Shown in pieces: positions 8,267 to 18,627 of a DNA stretch of 64,000 bases. Made by a program: the position numbers and the translations under genes. The first letter of the stretch is position 1. Each line of letters opens with the position of its first letter. This stretch comes from Dysgonomonadaceae bacterium PH5-43 (GTDB taxonomy: Bacteria; Bacteroidota; Bacteroidia; Bacteroidales; Azobacteroidaceae), in contig JARXWK010000015.1 of NCBI GenBank assembly GCA_029916745.1, forward strand, positions 1 through 64,000. The letters run 5' to 3'. A model generated the notes under the pieces. The model worked only from the letters and a program-made list of their open reading frames with translations. It made no database searches and was not told where the DNA came from.

Positions 8267-9151
8267 ATGGATACAATAAAAATAGGTTTGATACAACAGA
8301 GTAATACTTCTGATAAACAAGCGAATATTACAAAGTTGATAAACAATATAAAAGATTGTGCATCGAAGGGTGCGCAGCTTGTAGTATTGCAAGAGTTACA
8401 TAATGGTTTGTATTTCTGTCAGACAGAAGATGTGGATAATTTCGATTTGGGAGAAACAATACCAGGAGAGTCAACTAATCTTTTTGGAGAGTTAGCCAAA
8501 GAGCTTAATATTGTTTTAGTTTTATCTTTGTTTGAAAAAAGAGCTCCGGGTTTGTACCATAATACTGCTGTAGTTATTGATAGTGATGGAAGTATTGCGG
8601 GCAAGTATCGTAAGATGCATATTCCAGACGACCCTGCTTATTACGAGAAGTTTTATTTTACTCCCGGCGACATAGGATTTAAGCCTATACAAACCTCATT
8701 AGGAAAACTTGGAGTATTGGTTTGTTGGGATCAGTGGTATCCCGAAGCGGCTCGCTTAATGGCTTTGGCTGGAGCAGAGTTATTAATATATCCTACTGCC
8801 ATAGGTTGGGAATCGTCAGACTCTCAAGATGAAAAAGACCGACAAAAGAATGCTTGGGTGATTTCGCAAAGAGGACACGCTGTGGCTAACGGTCTGAATG
8901 TTGTGTCTGTTAATAGGGTGGGGTTAGAAAACGACCCATCGGGTCAAACAAATGGAATACAATTCTGGGGGAATAGCTTTGTTGCTGGTCCTCAAGGAGA
9001 AATTATAACGGAAGCGTCTAACGATAAAGAAGAAAATATAGTTGTAGAAGTAAATATAAAACGTTCGGAACAAGTACGTCGTTGGTGGCCTTTTTTGAGA
9101 GATAGGCGCATTGATGCTTACGGCGACTTAATCAAACGATTTATTGACTGA
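8267..9151 (+). CDS. aguB: N-carbamoylputrescine amidase
   Basis: Carbon-nitrogen hydrolase (nitrilase superfamily) converting N-carbamoylputrescine to putrescine, CO2 and ammonia. The 294 residues are the usual length. The catalytic triad is visible: Glu43 in LQELHNGLYF, Lys near 116 in YRKMHIPDD, and Cys near 153 in LVCWDQWYPEAAR. The start follows the agmatine deiminase stop by two bases, indicating translational coupling. Confidence 0.95.
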   Translation: MDTIKIGLIQQSNTSDKQANITKLINNIKDCASKGAQLVVLQELHNGLYFCQTEDVDNFDLGETIPGESTNLFGELAKELNIVLVLSLFEKRAPGLYHNTAVVIDSDGSIAGKYRKMHIPDDPAYYEKFYFTPGDIGFKPIQTSLGKLGVLVCWDQWYPEAARLMALAGAELLIYPTAIGWESSDSQDEKDRQKNAWVISQRGHAVANGLNVVSVNRVGLENDPSGQTNGIQFWGNSFVAGPQGEIITEASNDKEENIVVEVNIKRSEQVRRWWPFLRDRRIDAYGDLIKRFID

Positions 9152-9159
9152 TAATTAAC

Positions 9160-9936
9160 TTACGCAACGGTTACTTCTATTCCGTTTGCTCTAACTTTAT
9201 CCGCAATTGTTTCTAATTCTTCTTTAGAAACTTTTTCGAGAGTTTTGCTTGGAGTTTCTCTGTCTAAAGAATAAATCATTACGGCTTTGGGTTTAATCTC
9301 TTTTATGAGATTAAGCCAGCTGTTTAAGTTTTCGGGTGTGGTATTGTCTACCGACTTACCATTGTGTTCTCCCCTTAAAAATATTGTTTGTATTGTAAGA
9401 TTTCCTTTGAATTGTTTAAGGTTATCAACTAAGCTGTCTGTGTTGAATTTATTATTTACTGGTTGGTCTATGTTCTTAATAAGAAAATCGAAGCCGGCGT
9501 CTAACTTTAATAAATTATTATCTACCTTTTCTAAAGCACTAAATACCGAAGACCTATCTATTGTAGTAGAATTAGAAAGTACTGAGATTTTAGCATTAGG
9601 GAAATATTTGTTGCGAAGAGCGATAGTATCGTTGATTATTATTTCAAAATCGGGGTGTAGGGTAGGTTCTCCGTTGCCAGAGAAAGTTATAGAGTCTACT
9701 GTTTCTTTATTTTCTTTTACCTCCTTTAGTTTGTTCTCTAAGGCTGTCTTTACTTCTTCTTTTGTTGGAAATTTATTATTGCCTTTACCGTCTATATTGA
9801 ATCCGCATTCGCAGTAAACGCAGTCGAAGGTGCAAACTTTCCTACTTATGGGAAGAAGATTTATTCCAAGAGAGGCTCCTAATCGTCTACTTTTTATAGG
9901 TCCAAATACTATTTTGTCCCAAAGAAATGTTGCCAT
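9160..9936 (-). CDS. Radical SAM protein
   Basis: 258 residues. Cys35, Cys39 and Cys42 form the CxxxCxxC motif (VCTFDCVYCECG) for the [4Fe-4S]-SAM cluster. Downstream are SFSGNGEPTLHPDF (SAM-binding GGE-like motif near 85) and a TIM-barrel-like chain to about 230. It resembles COG0731-type Fe-S oxidoreductases, whose substrate is unassigned. Convergent with aguB, with an eight-base gap and no obvious terminator between them. Confidence 0.85.
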   Translation of the reverse strand: MATFLWDKIVFGPIKSRRLGASLGINLLPISRKVCTFDCVYCECGFNIDGKGNNKFPTKEEVKTALENKLKEVKENKETVDSITFSGNGEPTLHPDFEIIINDTIALRNKYFPNAKISVLSNSTTIDRSSVFSALEKVDNNLLKLDAGFDFLIKNIDQPVNNKFNTDSLVDNLKQFKGNLTIQTIFLRGEHNGKSVDNTTPENLNSWLNLIKEIKPKAVMIYSLDRETPSKTLEKVSKEELETIADKVRANGIEVTVA

Positions 9937-10011
9937 CTTTTTTGTTGTTTATCAATTAAGGGAGCAAAGTTAGTAAAAGAGATAGATAAAAGAAAAATGT
10001 ATAGAAGCAAA

Positions 10012-10047
10012 AAAGGCTCTTAGATTAGAAATTACCTAAGAGCCTTT
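10012..10047 (-). terminator. Intrinsic terminator of the Spy-like gene
   Basis: A perfect 12-base stem, AAAGGCTCTTAG paired with CTAAGAGCCTTT, is followed on the minus strand by T residues. It starts 23 bases after the stop at 10070. Confidence 0.85.
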
Positions 10048-10069
10048 AATGATATTGTTATGTTTATGT

Positions 10070-10450
10070 TTATACCTCTGTTCCGTGAGATTGCATCCAA
10101 GTAGCTTGAGCTTCATCTACAATTTCTTGTTGTTTTTTTAAGTAAACTTTGAATTGTTCAGCAGTTAAAACTTTTTTGTACTCACCATCTCTCCATTTGT
10201 AAACTTTTTTAGCTGCAGTGTTGTTGGGAGCTTCTTCTAATTTTTGCTCTGTTTGTTTATCTATAGCTTTGATTTTGACAACTTGGTCGTCAGTTAAATT
10301 CAATGCTTCTTTGATAACTTCTAATTTTTCTTTAATAATATCTTCTGCTGCATACACTTTGTCTTGAGATTGAGCATTTGCTCCAAGAAAAGAAAAAACA
10401 ATAGCAATGCTTGCAATAAGCATACTCTTTTTAAAAAATGAATTCTTCAT
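10070..10450 (-). CDS. Small periplasmic Spy/CpxP-like protein
   Basis: 126 residues with a signal peptide ending GANAQ (about residue 27). The mature part is helical and charged. It has the 'LNLTDDQVVKIKAID' and 'VLTAEQFKVYLKKQQ' repeats typical of LTxxQ-type periplasmic chaperone or sensor proteins. The exact motif is relaxed, so the role is inferred. Monocistronic with a clear terminator. Confidence 0.6.
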   Translation of the reverse strand: MKNSFFKKSMLIASIAIVFSFLGANAQSQDKVYAAEDIIKEKLEVIKEALNLTDDQVVKIKAIDKQTEQKLEEAPNNTAAKKVYKWRDGEYKKVLTAEQFKVYLKKQQEIVDEAQATWMQSHGTEV

Positions 10451-10552
10451 AATCTTATATATTTAATTTATTATTTTGTTGTTAATATTCGCCACCCAAA
10501 CTACTCATTTGTTTTCGAACGGCAAATATAAATATTTTTTATCAAAAAAGCC

Positions 10553-11359
10553 TCATAAATCATCTTTATTAGTAGATAAAATATCGTTTGCTTCTGAATT
10601 AATAGAAAAAACTTCTTCTTTGAAGTCTTTCTCTTTTTTTATTTTTGCCAAAGCCATTTGTGAAGCTTGCTGTTGCGACTCTTTTTTAGAATGTCCAGTG
10701 CCAACTCCAGCTAACAATCCGTTTAATAAAACTTGCGTTTGAAATATAGTATTACTATGTCTATCAACAAAATTTTCTATGAGTTCAAACTCTAATGATA
10801 TTTTGTGTTTCTGACACCATTCTAATAGCTTAGATTTGAAATTTACTTCTTTCTTGGCTAAATCGTTTATATCGATGTAGGGATAGAGAATTTTAGTTTC
10901 TATAAACTTATACGTTTTTCGATATCCTTGATCTAAGTAAATGGCTCCAATAAAAGCTTCTAAGGCATTGCCTAATATATGAGATTTTGGAGAGTTTACT
11001 TGAGTTGAGGAGACAATCATTTTGTGCAAGCCTAATTCTCTTGCTATTTTATTCAATGTTTCTCGCTTAACTATTTTAGAGCGAGTATTTGTTAGGAAGC
11101 CTTCGTTCTTTTTGGGGTATTTCTTAAATAAAATATCTGCAATGACAGCATCAAGTACTGCATCACCAAGAAACTCTAAGCGCTCATTGTTAAAGTAAAT
11201 GCCATTATTGTTTTCTTTAGAAGAAGATTTGTGTCTTAATGCTTCTTCATAGAGAGTTATATCTTTAGGATAAAATCCTGAGATTTGGTACAAAAGTAAA
11301 TAAGGCCTTTCCTTTTTAGAAAGGGAAGACCTTATCTTATAAAAGATTGTTTTTACCAC
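10553..11359 (-). CDS. rnc: Ribonuclease III
   Basis: Double-strand-specific endoribonuclease for rRNA and mRNA processing. 268 residues; the RNase III domain carries the signature ERLEFLGDAVLD (about 62-73), and a C-terminal double-stranded RNA-binding domain (about 175-240) includes GTGHSKKESQQQASQMAL. The start is GTG. Its first base is the last base of the fabF stop TAG, a one-base overlap implying translational coupling. Third gene of the acpP-fabF-rnc operon, an order common in Bacteroidota. Confidence 0.95.
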   Translation of the reverse strand: MVKTIFYKIRSSLSKKERPYLLLYQISGFYPKDITLYEEALRHKSSSKENNNGIYFNNERLEFLGDAVLDAVIADILFKKYPKKNEGFLTNTRSKIVKRETLNKIARELGLHKMIVSSTQVNSPKSHILGNALEAFIGAIYLDQGYRKTYKFIETKILYPYIDINDLAKKEVNFKSKLLEWCQKHKISLEFELIENFVDRHSNTIFQTQVLLNGLLAGVGTGHSKKESQQQASQMALAKIKKEKDFKEEVFSINSEANDILSTNKDDL

Positions 11360-12624
11360 TATTTTGTAAATTTCTTAACGATAAGACAAGCATTGTGTCC
11401 TCCAAATCCGAATGTATTTGAAAGGGCTGCTCTAACTTCTCGTTTTTGAGCCTTATTAAAAGTGAAATTCAAATTGTAATCAATTGATGGGTCTTCATCT
11501 CCTTCTTCGTGATTGATAGTAGGAGGAACTATATCATTTTGTACCGCTAATACGCAAGCCATAGTTTCTATAGCTCCAGCAGCACCCAACATATGACCCG
11601 TCATAGATTTTGTAGAACTTATATTTAGCTTATAAGCACTTTCTCCAAATACTTCTTTGATAGCTTTAACTTCCGAAGGGTCTCCTACCGGAGTTGATGT
11701 TCCGTGAACATTGATATAGTCAATGTCTTCAGGAGAGAGATTTGCATCAGCAAGAGCATTCTTCATTACTAATATAGCTCCAAGTCCTTCAGGGTGAGAA
11801 GCTGTTAAGTGATAAGCATCACCTGAAGCTCCACCGCCTACAACTTCTGCATAAATCTTAGCTCCACGAGCAATTGCGTGCTCCATTTCTTCTAAGATAA
11901 GACAAGCACTACCTTCTCCGATTACAAAACCATCTCTACTTGCGCTGAATGGACGCGAAGCAGTTTCAGGAGAATCGTTTCTCGTTGAAAGAGCGTTCAT
12001 TGCGTTAAATCCTCCAACACCAGAAACAGAAACCGCAGCTTCGGCTCCACCAACAACTATAGCGTCAGCTCTTCCTAAGCGTATCATATCAAATGCAGTT
12101 ACAGCTCCATTGGTTGAAGATGCGCAGGCCGAAACAGTTCCGAAGTTAGGTCCTCTAAAGCCGTATTTTATAGAAACATGACCAGATGCAATATCACTAA
12201 TCATTTTTGGTATAAAAAACGGACTAAAGCGTGGACCCATCTCTTCGCGCAAATAGTAGCTACCTACTTCTTGTTCAAATGTGATGATGCCACCTATACC
12301 TGAAGAAATTACAACTCCAATTCTATCTTTGTCAACAGTTTCAGAGTTTGCTATTCCCGAATCTTCTATTGCTTCTGTTGCAGATACTACAGCTAACTGA
12401 GCGTAACGATCCATCTTTCGAGCTTCTTTTTTATCAATATAAGCATTAGGATCAAAGTTTTTCACTTCGCAGCCAAACTGAGTCTTGAATTTAGAAGCAT
12501 CAAATAAAGTAATGGGTCCGGCTCCGCTAACTCCATTTATCATAGATTCCCATGTGCTTGGCACATCATTACCTAAGGGAGTTATGGCACCCAGACCCGT
12601 TACTACTACTCTTTTTAATTCCAT
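11359..12624 (-). CDS. fabF: 3-oxoacyl-[acyl-carrier-protein] synthase II
   Basis: Condensing enzyme of fatty acid elongation; 421 residues. The thiolase-fold Cys-His-His set is visible: Cys in VSACASSTNGA (about 168), His in NVHGTSTPVGD (about 308) and His in KSMTGHMLGAAG (about 345). It lies 31 bases downstream of acpP, its acyl donor, and is coupled to rnc. Confidence 0.97.
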   Translation of the reverse strand: MELKRVVVTGLGAITPLGNDVPSTWESMINGVSGAGPITLFDASKFKTQFGCEVKNFDPNAYIDKKEARKMDRYAQLAVVSATEAIEDSGIANSETVDKDRIGVVISSGIGGIITFEQEVGSYYLREEMGPRFSPFFIPKMISDIASGHVSIKYGFRGPNFGTVSACASSTNGAVTAFDMIRLGRADAIVVGGAEAAVSVSGVGGFNAMNALSTRNDSPETASRPFSASRDGFVIGEGSACLILEEMEHAIARGAKIYAEVVGGGASGDAYHLTASHPEGLGAILVMKNALADANLSPEDIDYINVHGTSTPVGDPSEVKAIKEVFGESAYKLNISSTKSMTGHMLGAAGAIETMACVLAVQNDIVPPTINHEEGDEDPSIDYNLNFTFNKAQKREVRAALSNTFGFGGHNACLIVKKFTK

Positions 12625-12655
12625 AAAGGTCTAAAAATTGAGTTTAGAAGTATGC

Positions 12656-12907
12656 TTACTCAGCTCCTTCGTTTGCGTGAGCTTCGATATAAGATATAGC
12701 GTCGCCTACAGTTTGTATTGTTTGAGCTTGATCGTCTGGAATAGCTTTCATATCGAATTCTTTTTCAAAATCCATGATCAACTCTACAGTGTCTAAAGAG
12801 TCTGCACCTAAATCGTTAGTGAAGTTAGCTTCTGGTGTAACTTCTGATTTCTCTACGCTTAATTTATCAGCGATAAGATCTTTAACTCTTTCTGCAATTT
12901 CTGACAT
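12656..12907 (-). CDS. acpP: Acyl carrier protein
   Basis: 83 residues, acidic, four-helix carrier. Ser37 in [11 protein letters not shown] is the phosphopantetheine attachment site. First gene of the acpP-fabF-rnc operon. Fits the standard ACP length with a short acidic tail. Confidence 0.97.
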   Translation of the reverse strand: MSEIAERVKDLIADKLSVEKSEVTPEANFTNDLGADSLDTVELIMDFEKEFDMKAIPDDQAQTIQTVGDAISYIEAHANEGAE

Positions 12908-13050
12908 AACTTTTAATTTTTAATTAATAAATCAATATTTGTTTTTATTTTTGCAGTGCAAAGGAAAGCATTTTTCTTGAAACAAAAAAGTAATTTGTCA
13001 ATAAACTGCACAATTAAACTTTAATTGTGCATCAAAAAAAGAAACTTAAT

Positions 13051-13614
13051 ATGTATAATGTAGCTTTATTGGCCTCGGGTTCGGGGTCGAATGTAGAAAA
13101 TATAATAAACTATTTCGAAGGAAATAACTCCTTACAGTTTATCGTTTTAAGTAACAAGTCTGATGCTTATGTTCACGAACGAGCAAAGAAATTAAACGTC
13201 CCTTCTTATACGGTAACCAAACAAGGATTTGAAAACGGAGAGGCTTTAGAATTATTGTTGAATAACAACATCGACTTCGTGGTGTTAGCAGGCTTTTTAC
13301 TAAAGATACCCGATAATATTCTGAAAGCTTATCCAAATAAAATAATCAATATTCACCCGGCACTATTGCCTAAATACGGAGGAAAAGGAATGTACGGAGC
13401 GCACGTGCACGAGGCAGTGGTGGCAAACAAAGAAACCGAATCGGGAATCACTATTCACTTCGTTAACGAAAACTACGATGAAGGGAAACACATCTTTCAA
13501 GCTAAATGCGAAGTCTTGCCTACCGACTCGCCCGACGATGTAGCCGCTAAAGTACATAGTTTAGAGTACAAACACTTTCCCGAAGAAATAAGCAAACTCA
13601 TTTTTCCCTCTTGA
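13051..13614 (+). CDS. purN: Phosphoribosylglycinamide formyltransferase (GAR transformylase)
   Basis: Third step of purine synthesis: transfers formyl from 10-formyl-THF to GAR. 187 residues from the ATG at 13051; a GTG at 13027 would add eight lysine-rich residues and is less likely. Visible motifs are ALLASGSGSN (phosphate binding), IINIHPALLPKYGGKG (catalytic Asn/His) and the loop ITIHFVNENYDEG (catalytic Asp). Single gene, divergent from acpP; its last part is more GC-rich than upstream genes. Confidence 0.95.
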   Translation: MYNVALLASGSGSNVENIINYFEGNNSLQFIVLSNKSDAYVHERAKKLNVPSYTVTKQGFENGEALELLLNNNIDFVVLAGFLLKIPDNILKAYPNKIINIHPALLPKYGGKGMYGAHVHEAVVANKETESGITIHFVNENYDEGKHIFQAKCEVLPTDSPDDVAAKVHSLEYKHFPEEISKLIFPS

Positions 13615-13632
13615 AGTTTAACATCTCAGCCC

Positions 13633-14205
13633 TCACAGCAACTTTTGCATCAGCCAACTAAGCTGAATGCCCAAGTCTCTCATATTTCGCAACCCCTCCG
13701 CGTCGTTATAAACCTCGCCCGGATGCTCACCTATCCCAAAGTTCCAATATGTAGAGCCGGGAACTATCATTCCGCTGCCGAGCATAAAACGATTAAGCTC
13801 GTCGTACACCGTAACAGCTCCCCCTCGTCGAACGCTAATCACGGCAGCGCCAACCTTATGAGTAAGCGTACGCCCCTGACCGATAGTAGTCAGCCCAAGC
13901 CTATCCATAAAAGCCTTCATTTCGGCGCTCACGCTTCCGTAGTAAGTTGGAGAAGCAAGAATAATTCCGTCGGCCTGTTGCGCCTTGCGGATATATTCGT
14001 TCATACCGTCGGTTTTGATAGCGCATTGTCCGTCTTTGGTTTTGAAGCATTTGTAGCACGACGAGCAGCCACGAAGCAATTTTCCGCCCAACTGCACAAT
14101 TTCGGTATCGATCCCCGCCTCTTTTATCGGTTTGAAAACTTCTTCAATCAGTTGTTCCGTGTTGCCGCCTTTGCGCGGACTTCCATTAAAAGCTACTATT
14201 TTCAT
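13633..14205 (-). CDS. Flavodoxin-fold NAD(P)H-dependent oxidoreductase
   Basis: 190 residues. FNGSPRKGGNTEQL at residues 5-18 is the FMN phosphate loop. A Cys-rich stretch (GCSSCYKCFKTKDGQC, about 46-61) and ASPTYYGSVSAEMKAFMDR (about 85-103) are typical of FMN-reductase/iron-sulfur flavoprotein relatives. Physiological substrate unknown. By eye the gene is more GC-rich than most of the window and stands alone beside a tandem repeat, so it may be acquired. Convergent with purN (18-base gap). Confidence 0.85.
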   Translation of the reverse strand: MKIVAFNGSPRKGGNTEQLIEEVFKPIKEAGIDTEIVQLGGKLLRGCSSCYKCFKTKDGQCAIKTDGMNEYIRKAQQADGIILASPTYYGSVSAEMKAFMDRLGLTTIGQGRTLTHKVGAAVISVRRGGAVTVYDELNRFMLGSGMIVPGSTYWNFGIGEHPGEVYNDAEGLRNMRDLGIQLSWLMQKLL

Positions 14206-14313
14206 CGTATGTTTGTTTTACAGATTATTTATTCGTTCTGCAAATATACGATTAATAAACCTTTCGACAAACCCCTTCTGAGTGAAGTGTAACGCGGTTT
14301 TGAGGTTTAAGAA

Positions 14314-14445
14314 TTTTCGCACGTCTGTAAATAAATTTTCGCACGTCTGAAAAATTATTTTCGCACGTCTGAAAATATATTTACGCACGTACGAAAATTT
14401 ATTTGCGTCCGCATGAAAATTTATTTGCGTCCGTATGTAAATTTC
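14314..14445. repeat. Six-copy 22-base tandem repeat
   Basis: Six units of exactly 22 bases start at 14314, 14336, 14358, 14380, 14402 and 14424. Units 1-3 begin TTTTCGCACGTCTG. Unit 4 has TTTACGCACGTACG. Units 5-6 have TTTGCGTCCG. All continue into an AT-rich part such as AAAATTTA. Most units hold an inverted pair TTTTC/GAAAA. It lies between the flavodoxin-fold gene start and the pckA terminator. Sequence is unrelated to the CTTAGTAG arrays, but the period is nearly the same. Confidence 0.9.
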
Positions 14446-14471
14446 GGTGCTTGCCGACTGCCTTAAAACGC

Positions 14472-14499
14472 AAAAAGGGGAACCCGAAAGCTCCCCTTT
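14472..14499 (-). terminator. pckA intrinsic terminator
   Basis: AAAGGGGA and its complement TCCCCTTT flank a ten-base loop. On the minus strand a run of T follows. It lies 23 bases past the pckA stop. Confidence 0.8.
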
Positions 14500-14521
14500 A
14501 ATGTTTGTGTCGATACAATAA

Positions 14522-16108
14522 TTATAATTGTGGACCAGCTGGGATTAATGCTTCTCCTTCTGGTAGATATTGTTCGAAGTTCTTGATGTATTTTGCAGCT
14601 AACGACTTAGCTTTTTCTTCCCACTCAGATACGTTAGAGTAAGTGTCGCGAGGGTCAAGAATGTCAGATACGCCTTCCAATTTAGTTGGAACTGTTAGGT
14701 TCAAGATTGGAATATGTTTTGTTTCTGCTTTTTCGATTGATCCGTCGATAATTGCGTCGATAATTGCGCGAGTATCTTTCAATGAGATACGTTTTCCTGT
14801 TCCGTTCCAACCTGTGTTTACTAAGTAAGCTTTAGCGTTGTGTTCGTTCATTTTCTTAACTAATGTAGATGCGTACATTGTTGGGTGTAGTGTTAAGAAA
14901 GCTTCACCGAATGCTGGTGAGAATGATGGAACTGGCTCTGTGATACCACGTTCTGTTCCGGCTAACTTAGAAGTGTAACCGCAAAGGAAGTGATATTGAG
15001 CTTGGTTGTCGTCTAACATTGAAACTGGAGGAAGTACTCCGAATGCATCGGCAGAAAGGTAAACGATTTTGCTTGCGTGACCTGCTCTTGATGGAAGAAC
15101 AATCTTGTTGATTAAATAGATTGGGTAAGATACGCGAGTGTTTTCTGTTTTCGACGCTTCTTTTGAGTAGTCGGGAGTTCCGTCTTCTTTTACAGTTACG
15201 TTTTCTAATAGAGCGTCTCTGCGGATAGCTCTCCAGATGTCTGGCTCGTTTTCTTTGCTTAGGTCGATAACTTTTGCGTAGCAACCACCTTCGTAGTTGA
15301 ATACTCCGTTGTCGTCCCAACCGTGTTCGTCATCACCTATTAGGTAACGTTTTGGGTCGGCAGAAAGTGTTGTTTTTCCTGTTCCTGAAAGTCCGAAGAA
15401 TACAGCTACGTCTCCGTCTTTACCTACGTTAGCCGAGCAGTGCATAGATGCAATACCGCGAAGTGGTAGGTAGTAGTTTTGCATAGCGAACATACCTTTC
15501 TTCATTTCACCGCCGTACCAAGTACCGCCAATGATTTGTTGTTTCTCTGTAAGGTTGAACATTACATAAACTTCAGAGTTTAAGCCTTGCTCTTTCCATT
15601 GAGGGTTTGTTGTTTTTGATCCGTTAAGTACAACGAAATCTGGTTCGCCATAGTTTGCTAATTCGTAGTGTGATGGACGAATGAACATATTAGTTACAAA
15701 GTGAGCTTGCCAAGCAACTTCAACGATGAAACGAACTTTCATACGTGTATCTTCGTTAGTTCCACAGAAAGTGTCGACTACGTATAGTTTTTTTGCTGTG
15801 TTTAATTGAGCTACTGTTAATGCTTTACAATGATCCCAGATTTCTTTGTTTACTGGTTTGTTGATAGTTCCGTCCCACCAGATAGTGTCTTCTGTAACAG
15901 AATCTTTTACTATATAGCGGTCTTTAGGAGAACGTCCTGTAAATTTACCTGTGTCTACAGCTACAGCACCAGTGTTTGTTTCTACTCCTTTTTCGAAGCC
16001 TTGGTTTGCAGGGTCTACTTCTGCAACGTAAAGCTCTTGATAAGATGGGTTGTGCACAACTTCGATGTCTGCGCTAATTCCATACTTGCTTAAATCTAAA
16101 TTTGCCAT
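14522..16108 (-). CDS. pckA: Phosphoenolpyruvate carboxykinase (ATP)
   Basis: Interconverts oxaloacetate and PEP with ATP/ADP. In fermentative Bacteroidales it often runs in the PEP-carboxylating direction, feeding the fumarate/succinate pathway also encoded at 27.1-30.5 kb. 528 residues from the ATG at 16108; an upstream in-frame ATG at 16177 would add 23 unconserved residues covering the promoter. Motifs: RSPKDRYIV near the N-terminus, the kinase loop [16 protein letters not shown] (about 230-245) and [10 protein letters not shown] for metal binding. Single gene with its own promoter and terminator. Confidence 0.97.
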   Translation of the reverse strand: MANLDLSKYGISADIEVVHNPSYQELYVAEVDPANQGFEKGVETNTGAVAVDTGKFTGRSPKDRYIVKDSVTEDTIWWDGTINKPVNKEIWDHCKALTVAQLNTAKKLYVVDTFCGTNEDTRMKVRFIVEVAWQAHFVTNMFIRPSHYELANYGEPDFVVLNGSKTTNPQWKEQGLNSEVYVMFNLTEKQQIIGGTWYGGEMKKGMFAMQNYYLPLRGIASMHCSANVGKDGDVAVFFGLSGTGKTTLSADPKRYLIGDDEHGWDDNGVFNYEGGCYAKVIDLSKENEPDIWRAIRRDALLENVTVKEDGTPDYSKEASKTENTRVSYPIYLINKIVLPSRAGHASKIVYLSADAFGVLPPVSMLDDNQAQYHFLCGYTSKLAGTERGITEPVPSFSPAFGEAFLTLHPTMYASTLVKKMNEHNAKAYLVNTGWNGTGKRISLKDTRAIIDAIIDGSIEKAETKHIPILNLTVPTKLEGVSDILDPRDTYSNVSEWEEKAKSLAAKYIKNFEQYLPEGEALIPAGPQL

Positions 16109-16176
16109 TGTTTTAATTATTTTAATTGATTGACCTATTTTTGTATGTTTATTGTATTTTCCTAAATAAAAGCACA

Positions 16177-16184
16177 CAAAATTA
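16177..16184 (-). promoter_or_regulatory. -7 box of pckA
   Basis: On the minus strand TAATTTTG matches TAnnTTTG, giving a leader of about 65 bases before the ATG at 16108. No convincing -33 box. Confidence 0.5.
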
Positions 16185-16245
16185 GTGCTTTTCTTTTCAA
16201 TAAGAAAATCTTTGAGCTATAAAAATGTATAAATCAATATATTTT

Positions 16246-18627
16246 TTATCGTATAACCATTATTTTGGTTACTGCGCCGTCGCTCCCTTCGGAGTCTACA
16301 GCAAACACAAGATAAATTCCTGCTTTTACGGGTTCTCTATTAACGTCTGTGCAATTCCATATATATTGTCCGCCTATAGATGTTCCTTCTTTTATAAGAT
16401 TGCCGGCAACGTCGGTAATCTTAACTGTGGAGTTAGATTTTAATCCTGAGATTGTTACTTCGCTATTTCTTAACGGGTAAACAGGATTTGGAGAAACTGT
16501 TATGTCTGAATAATTCGACTTGCCGTCCATAGCTGCTCCTCTGAAAGAGCATAGTCCTTTGTCGGTTCCGATAAATAGTTCTCCGTTGTTATTGTTTATC
16601 GCTAATGCAGTAACATTGTCGGAGAGTATTGAGCTGTTCATAGTGTTGTAGTTTATTATAGATAGCCCACCGTCTGATTGGTCGAGCATATATATTCCGC
16701 TACCAGTTGTTCCAAACCATTTTCTATTGGCTCCGTCTACTGCTATTGCGGTAATCTTAACTCCATCAAGAGCGTAGTATCCTAATTGAGTATCGCTGTT
16801 GGTACCTACAATTCTATAGCAAAACTTATCTCTAACTTGTGTTGCGGAAGTAAAGTATATCGGACCATCGTTTGTTCCTACCCATACATTGCCGTTTAAG
16901 TCTTCGGTTACGCAATTGTATGCACTCGAAGAGAAAGAATTATTGGCTTGGTCGGTAAACGAACTTGCGAAGTAATAGCCATCGTCGGAGGTATTATCTA
17001 CAGTGCCGTTGTTTCCGTACACGTATATACCGACCTTGTTGTGTCGGTAAACATTACCCCACAGTACATTATTTTTGGTAATTATTAATTGATTAGTCCA
17101 AGCCGTAGTACCCGACACTTCGGGATTGTAGTAAGATGTCCAGGTATTATCATTCTTAAGAACCGATATGGTATTTGTAGCTTCAAGATTAGTCATATAA
17201 AGATTATTCTTGCTGTCGAAAGTAATTCCATCTATTCTTATAAATTGGTAAGGCCTAGAGCTGCTGGAAGATTCCAAAGAGCTATTGCCGTATGTGTGTA
17301 GTTTTATCAGCTCAAAATCGGTATTGGTTTTACTTAGTTCGTAAACTCCTTCTCCAAAACTCGAGACGAAATAATGATCGGTGTTGCGAGGATCTACAAC
17401 TGCCGACATAAGGTCTAAGCAATTTATATTGTTGACTCCTGTTTGTTCGCGAATAGCGGTTGTCATTGCTTTGTAATCGAGATTATACCACTTGTTGTTT
17501 TCGTAAACCATAAAAGTTCCTGCTACAGAGTATCTATCGCTTTTTCTGTTGCCCCCTGTAACTAAAAGCTTATTGTTGCTATAGTTAAGGGCGAATATAC
17601 TATTCCGTATCGGACTGTTTAGTGTTAAGTTTTCGGTTGTTATAGTGTATTCGGAAGAGTTTTTGCTCTTGGAAAAACCTATTATGCCATTCTCTAAAGC
17701 AGTTAGCCAATACTCTCCATTTTTCTCCGAAGCTATAGTCTCTCCTTTAATATCAATAGTCGTAAAATTATTTAGGTCTGAATAGAAAAGTATGTTATTG
17801 TTTTTAACTATAACTAATTCTCCATTTAATAACTTCATACTTTTGTGAGAGTCGTGTATCTTTTTTACTGATAGATTCTTATCGGCTATCCAAATAGCAT
17901 TGTCATCAGTAGCAAAAATCAAGTTGTCGTTGAATACTATTAATTGTTTGATTTGTTTGTCCTGTCCTGAAGTTCCGAAGCTAATCGATTGCTTTTTCCA
18001 GTTCTCGATGTCTTGCATATTTGACTTGGGGTTTGCCTTTAATAATCCAAGTTCCGAAGATGCGTACATATAACCTTGCCAAGAACAAAACGATGTTACT
18101 TTTTTGTTTAATGATTTCAAATCTATTTTTACTTCACTTCTGGTTAGGTCTAAAACTAAAGCTCCAAAGTTACCGGCTATATAGGCATAATCGTTTACAA
18201 AGTCGATGTTGTTTATGGTCTTATTTGTTACGGCAGGACTGTCTTTCAAGTCTGCAATATTTACAATGTCGTTTTCTCCATAATATAGGTCAATATTACC
18301 ATTTTCGTAAATAATAACTAAGCATTTCGCAACCGAATTATATCCTATCTTAACAATATTACAATCGTTAAGCCCATTCTCGACAGAAATAGTTTTAACT
18401 TCGTTGTATTCTGGAGAATAAGAAAGTAAAGAACCTCCTTCTTCTAAGCTTCCATCTCTGTTTGTTGCGCTTTTGTATATTGCAAAAACATTATTGGGAG
18501 TTGCTTCAACAGAAACTGCATTCTGATAAGACCTGTAAGACTTCCATTTGTTGCTTTGCGCTATTGCATTTGTGCTAAATACGAAAAAAACAACCAAAAC
18601 AAGTAGTATTGATTTATATGTTTTCAT
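16246..18627 (-). CDS. porZ: PorZ-like two-propeller T9SS protein
   Basis: 793 residues with a signal peptide ending AIAQ (about residue 24). The body consists of WD/Kelch-like blades characteristic of 'two-component regulator propeller' proteins, for example [26 protein letters not shown] and [13 protein letters not shown]. The last 85 residues form a T9SS-type C-terminal domain ([34 protein letters not shown]). Size and order match PorZ, the surface component of the type IX attachment complex that delivers A-LPS to PorU in Porphyromonas. The start overlaps the end of rdgB by 14 bases. A generic propeller cargo protein is the alternative. Confidence 0.75.
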   Translation of the reverse strand: MKTYKSILLVLVVFFVFSTNAIAQSNKWKSYRSYQNAVSVEATPNNVFAIYKSATNRDGSLEEGGSLLSYSPEYNEVKTISVENGLNDCNIVKIGYNSVAKCLVIIYENGNIDLYYGENDIVNIADLKDSPAVTNKTINNIDFVNDYAYIAGNFGALVLDLTRSEVKIDLKSLNKKVTSFCSWQGYMYASSELGLLKANPKSNMQDIENWKKQSISFGTSGQDKQIKQLIVFNDNLIFATDDNAIWIADKNLSVKKIHDSHKSMKLLNGELVIVKNNNILFYSDLNNFTTIDIKGETIASEKNGEYWLTALENGIIGFSKSKNSSEYTITTENLTLNSPIRNSIFALNYSNNKLLVTGGNRKSDRYSVAGTFMVYENNKWYNLDYKAMTTAIREQTGVNNINCLDLMSAVVDPRNTDHYFVSSFGEGVYELSKTNTDFELIKLHTYGNSSLESSSSSRPYQFIRIDGITFDSKNNLYMTNLEATNTISVLKNDNTWTSYYNPEVSGTTAWTNQLIITKNNVLWGNVYRHNKVGIYVYGNNGTVDNTSDDGYYFASSFTDQANNSFSSSAYNCVTEDLNGNVWVGTNDGPIYFTSATQVRDKFCYRIVGTNSDTQLGYYALDGVKITAIAVDGANRKWFGTTGSGIYMLDQSDGGLSIINYNTMNSSILSDNVTALAINNNNGELFIGTDKGLCSFRGAAMDGKSNYSDITVSPNPVYPLRNSEVTISGLKSNSTVKITDVAGNLIKEGTSIGGQYIWNCTDVNREPVKAGIYLVFAVDSEGSDGAVTKIMVIR

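Noticed and set aside
13645-14292. 215-codon plus-strand reading frame opposite the flavodoxin-fold gene
   Set aside because: It is the antisense shadow of a well-supported gene on the minus strand in a GC-richer stretch; composition is not protein-like.
16108-16177. Upstream ATG as the pckA start
   Set aside because: It would add 23 lysine-rich residues not typical of the family and would place the promoter box at the start codon.
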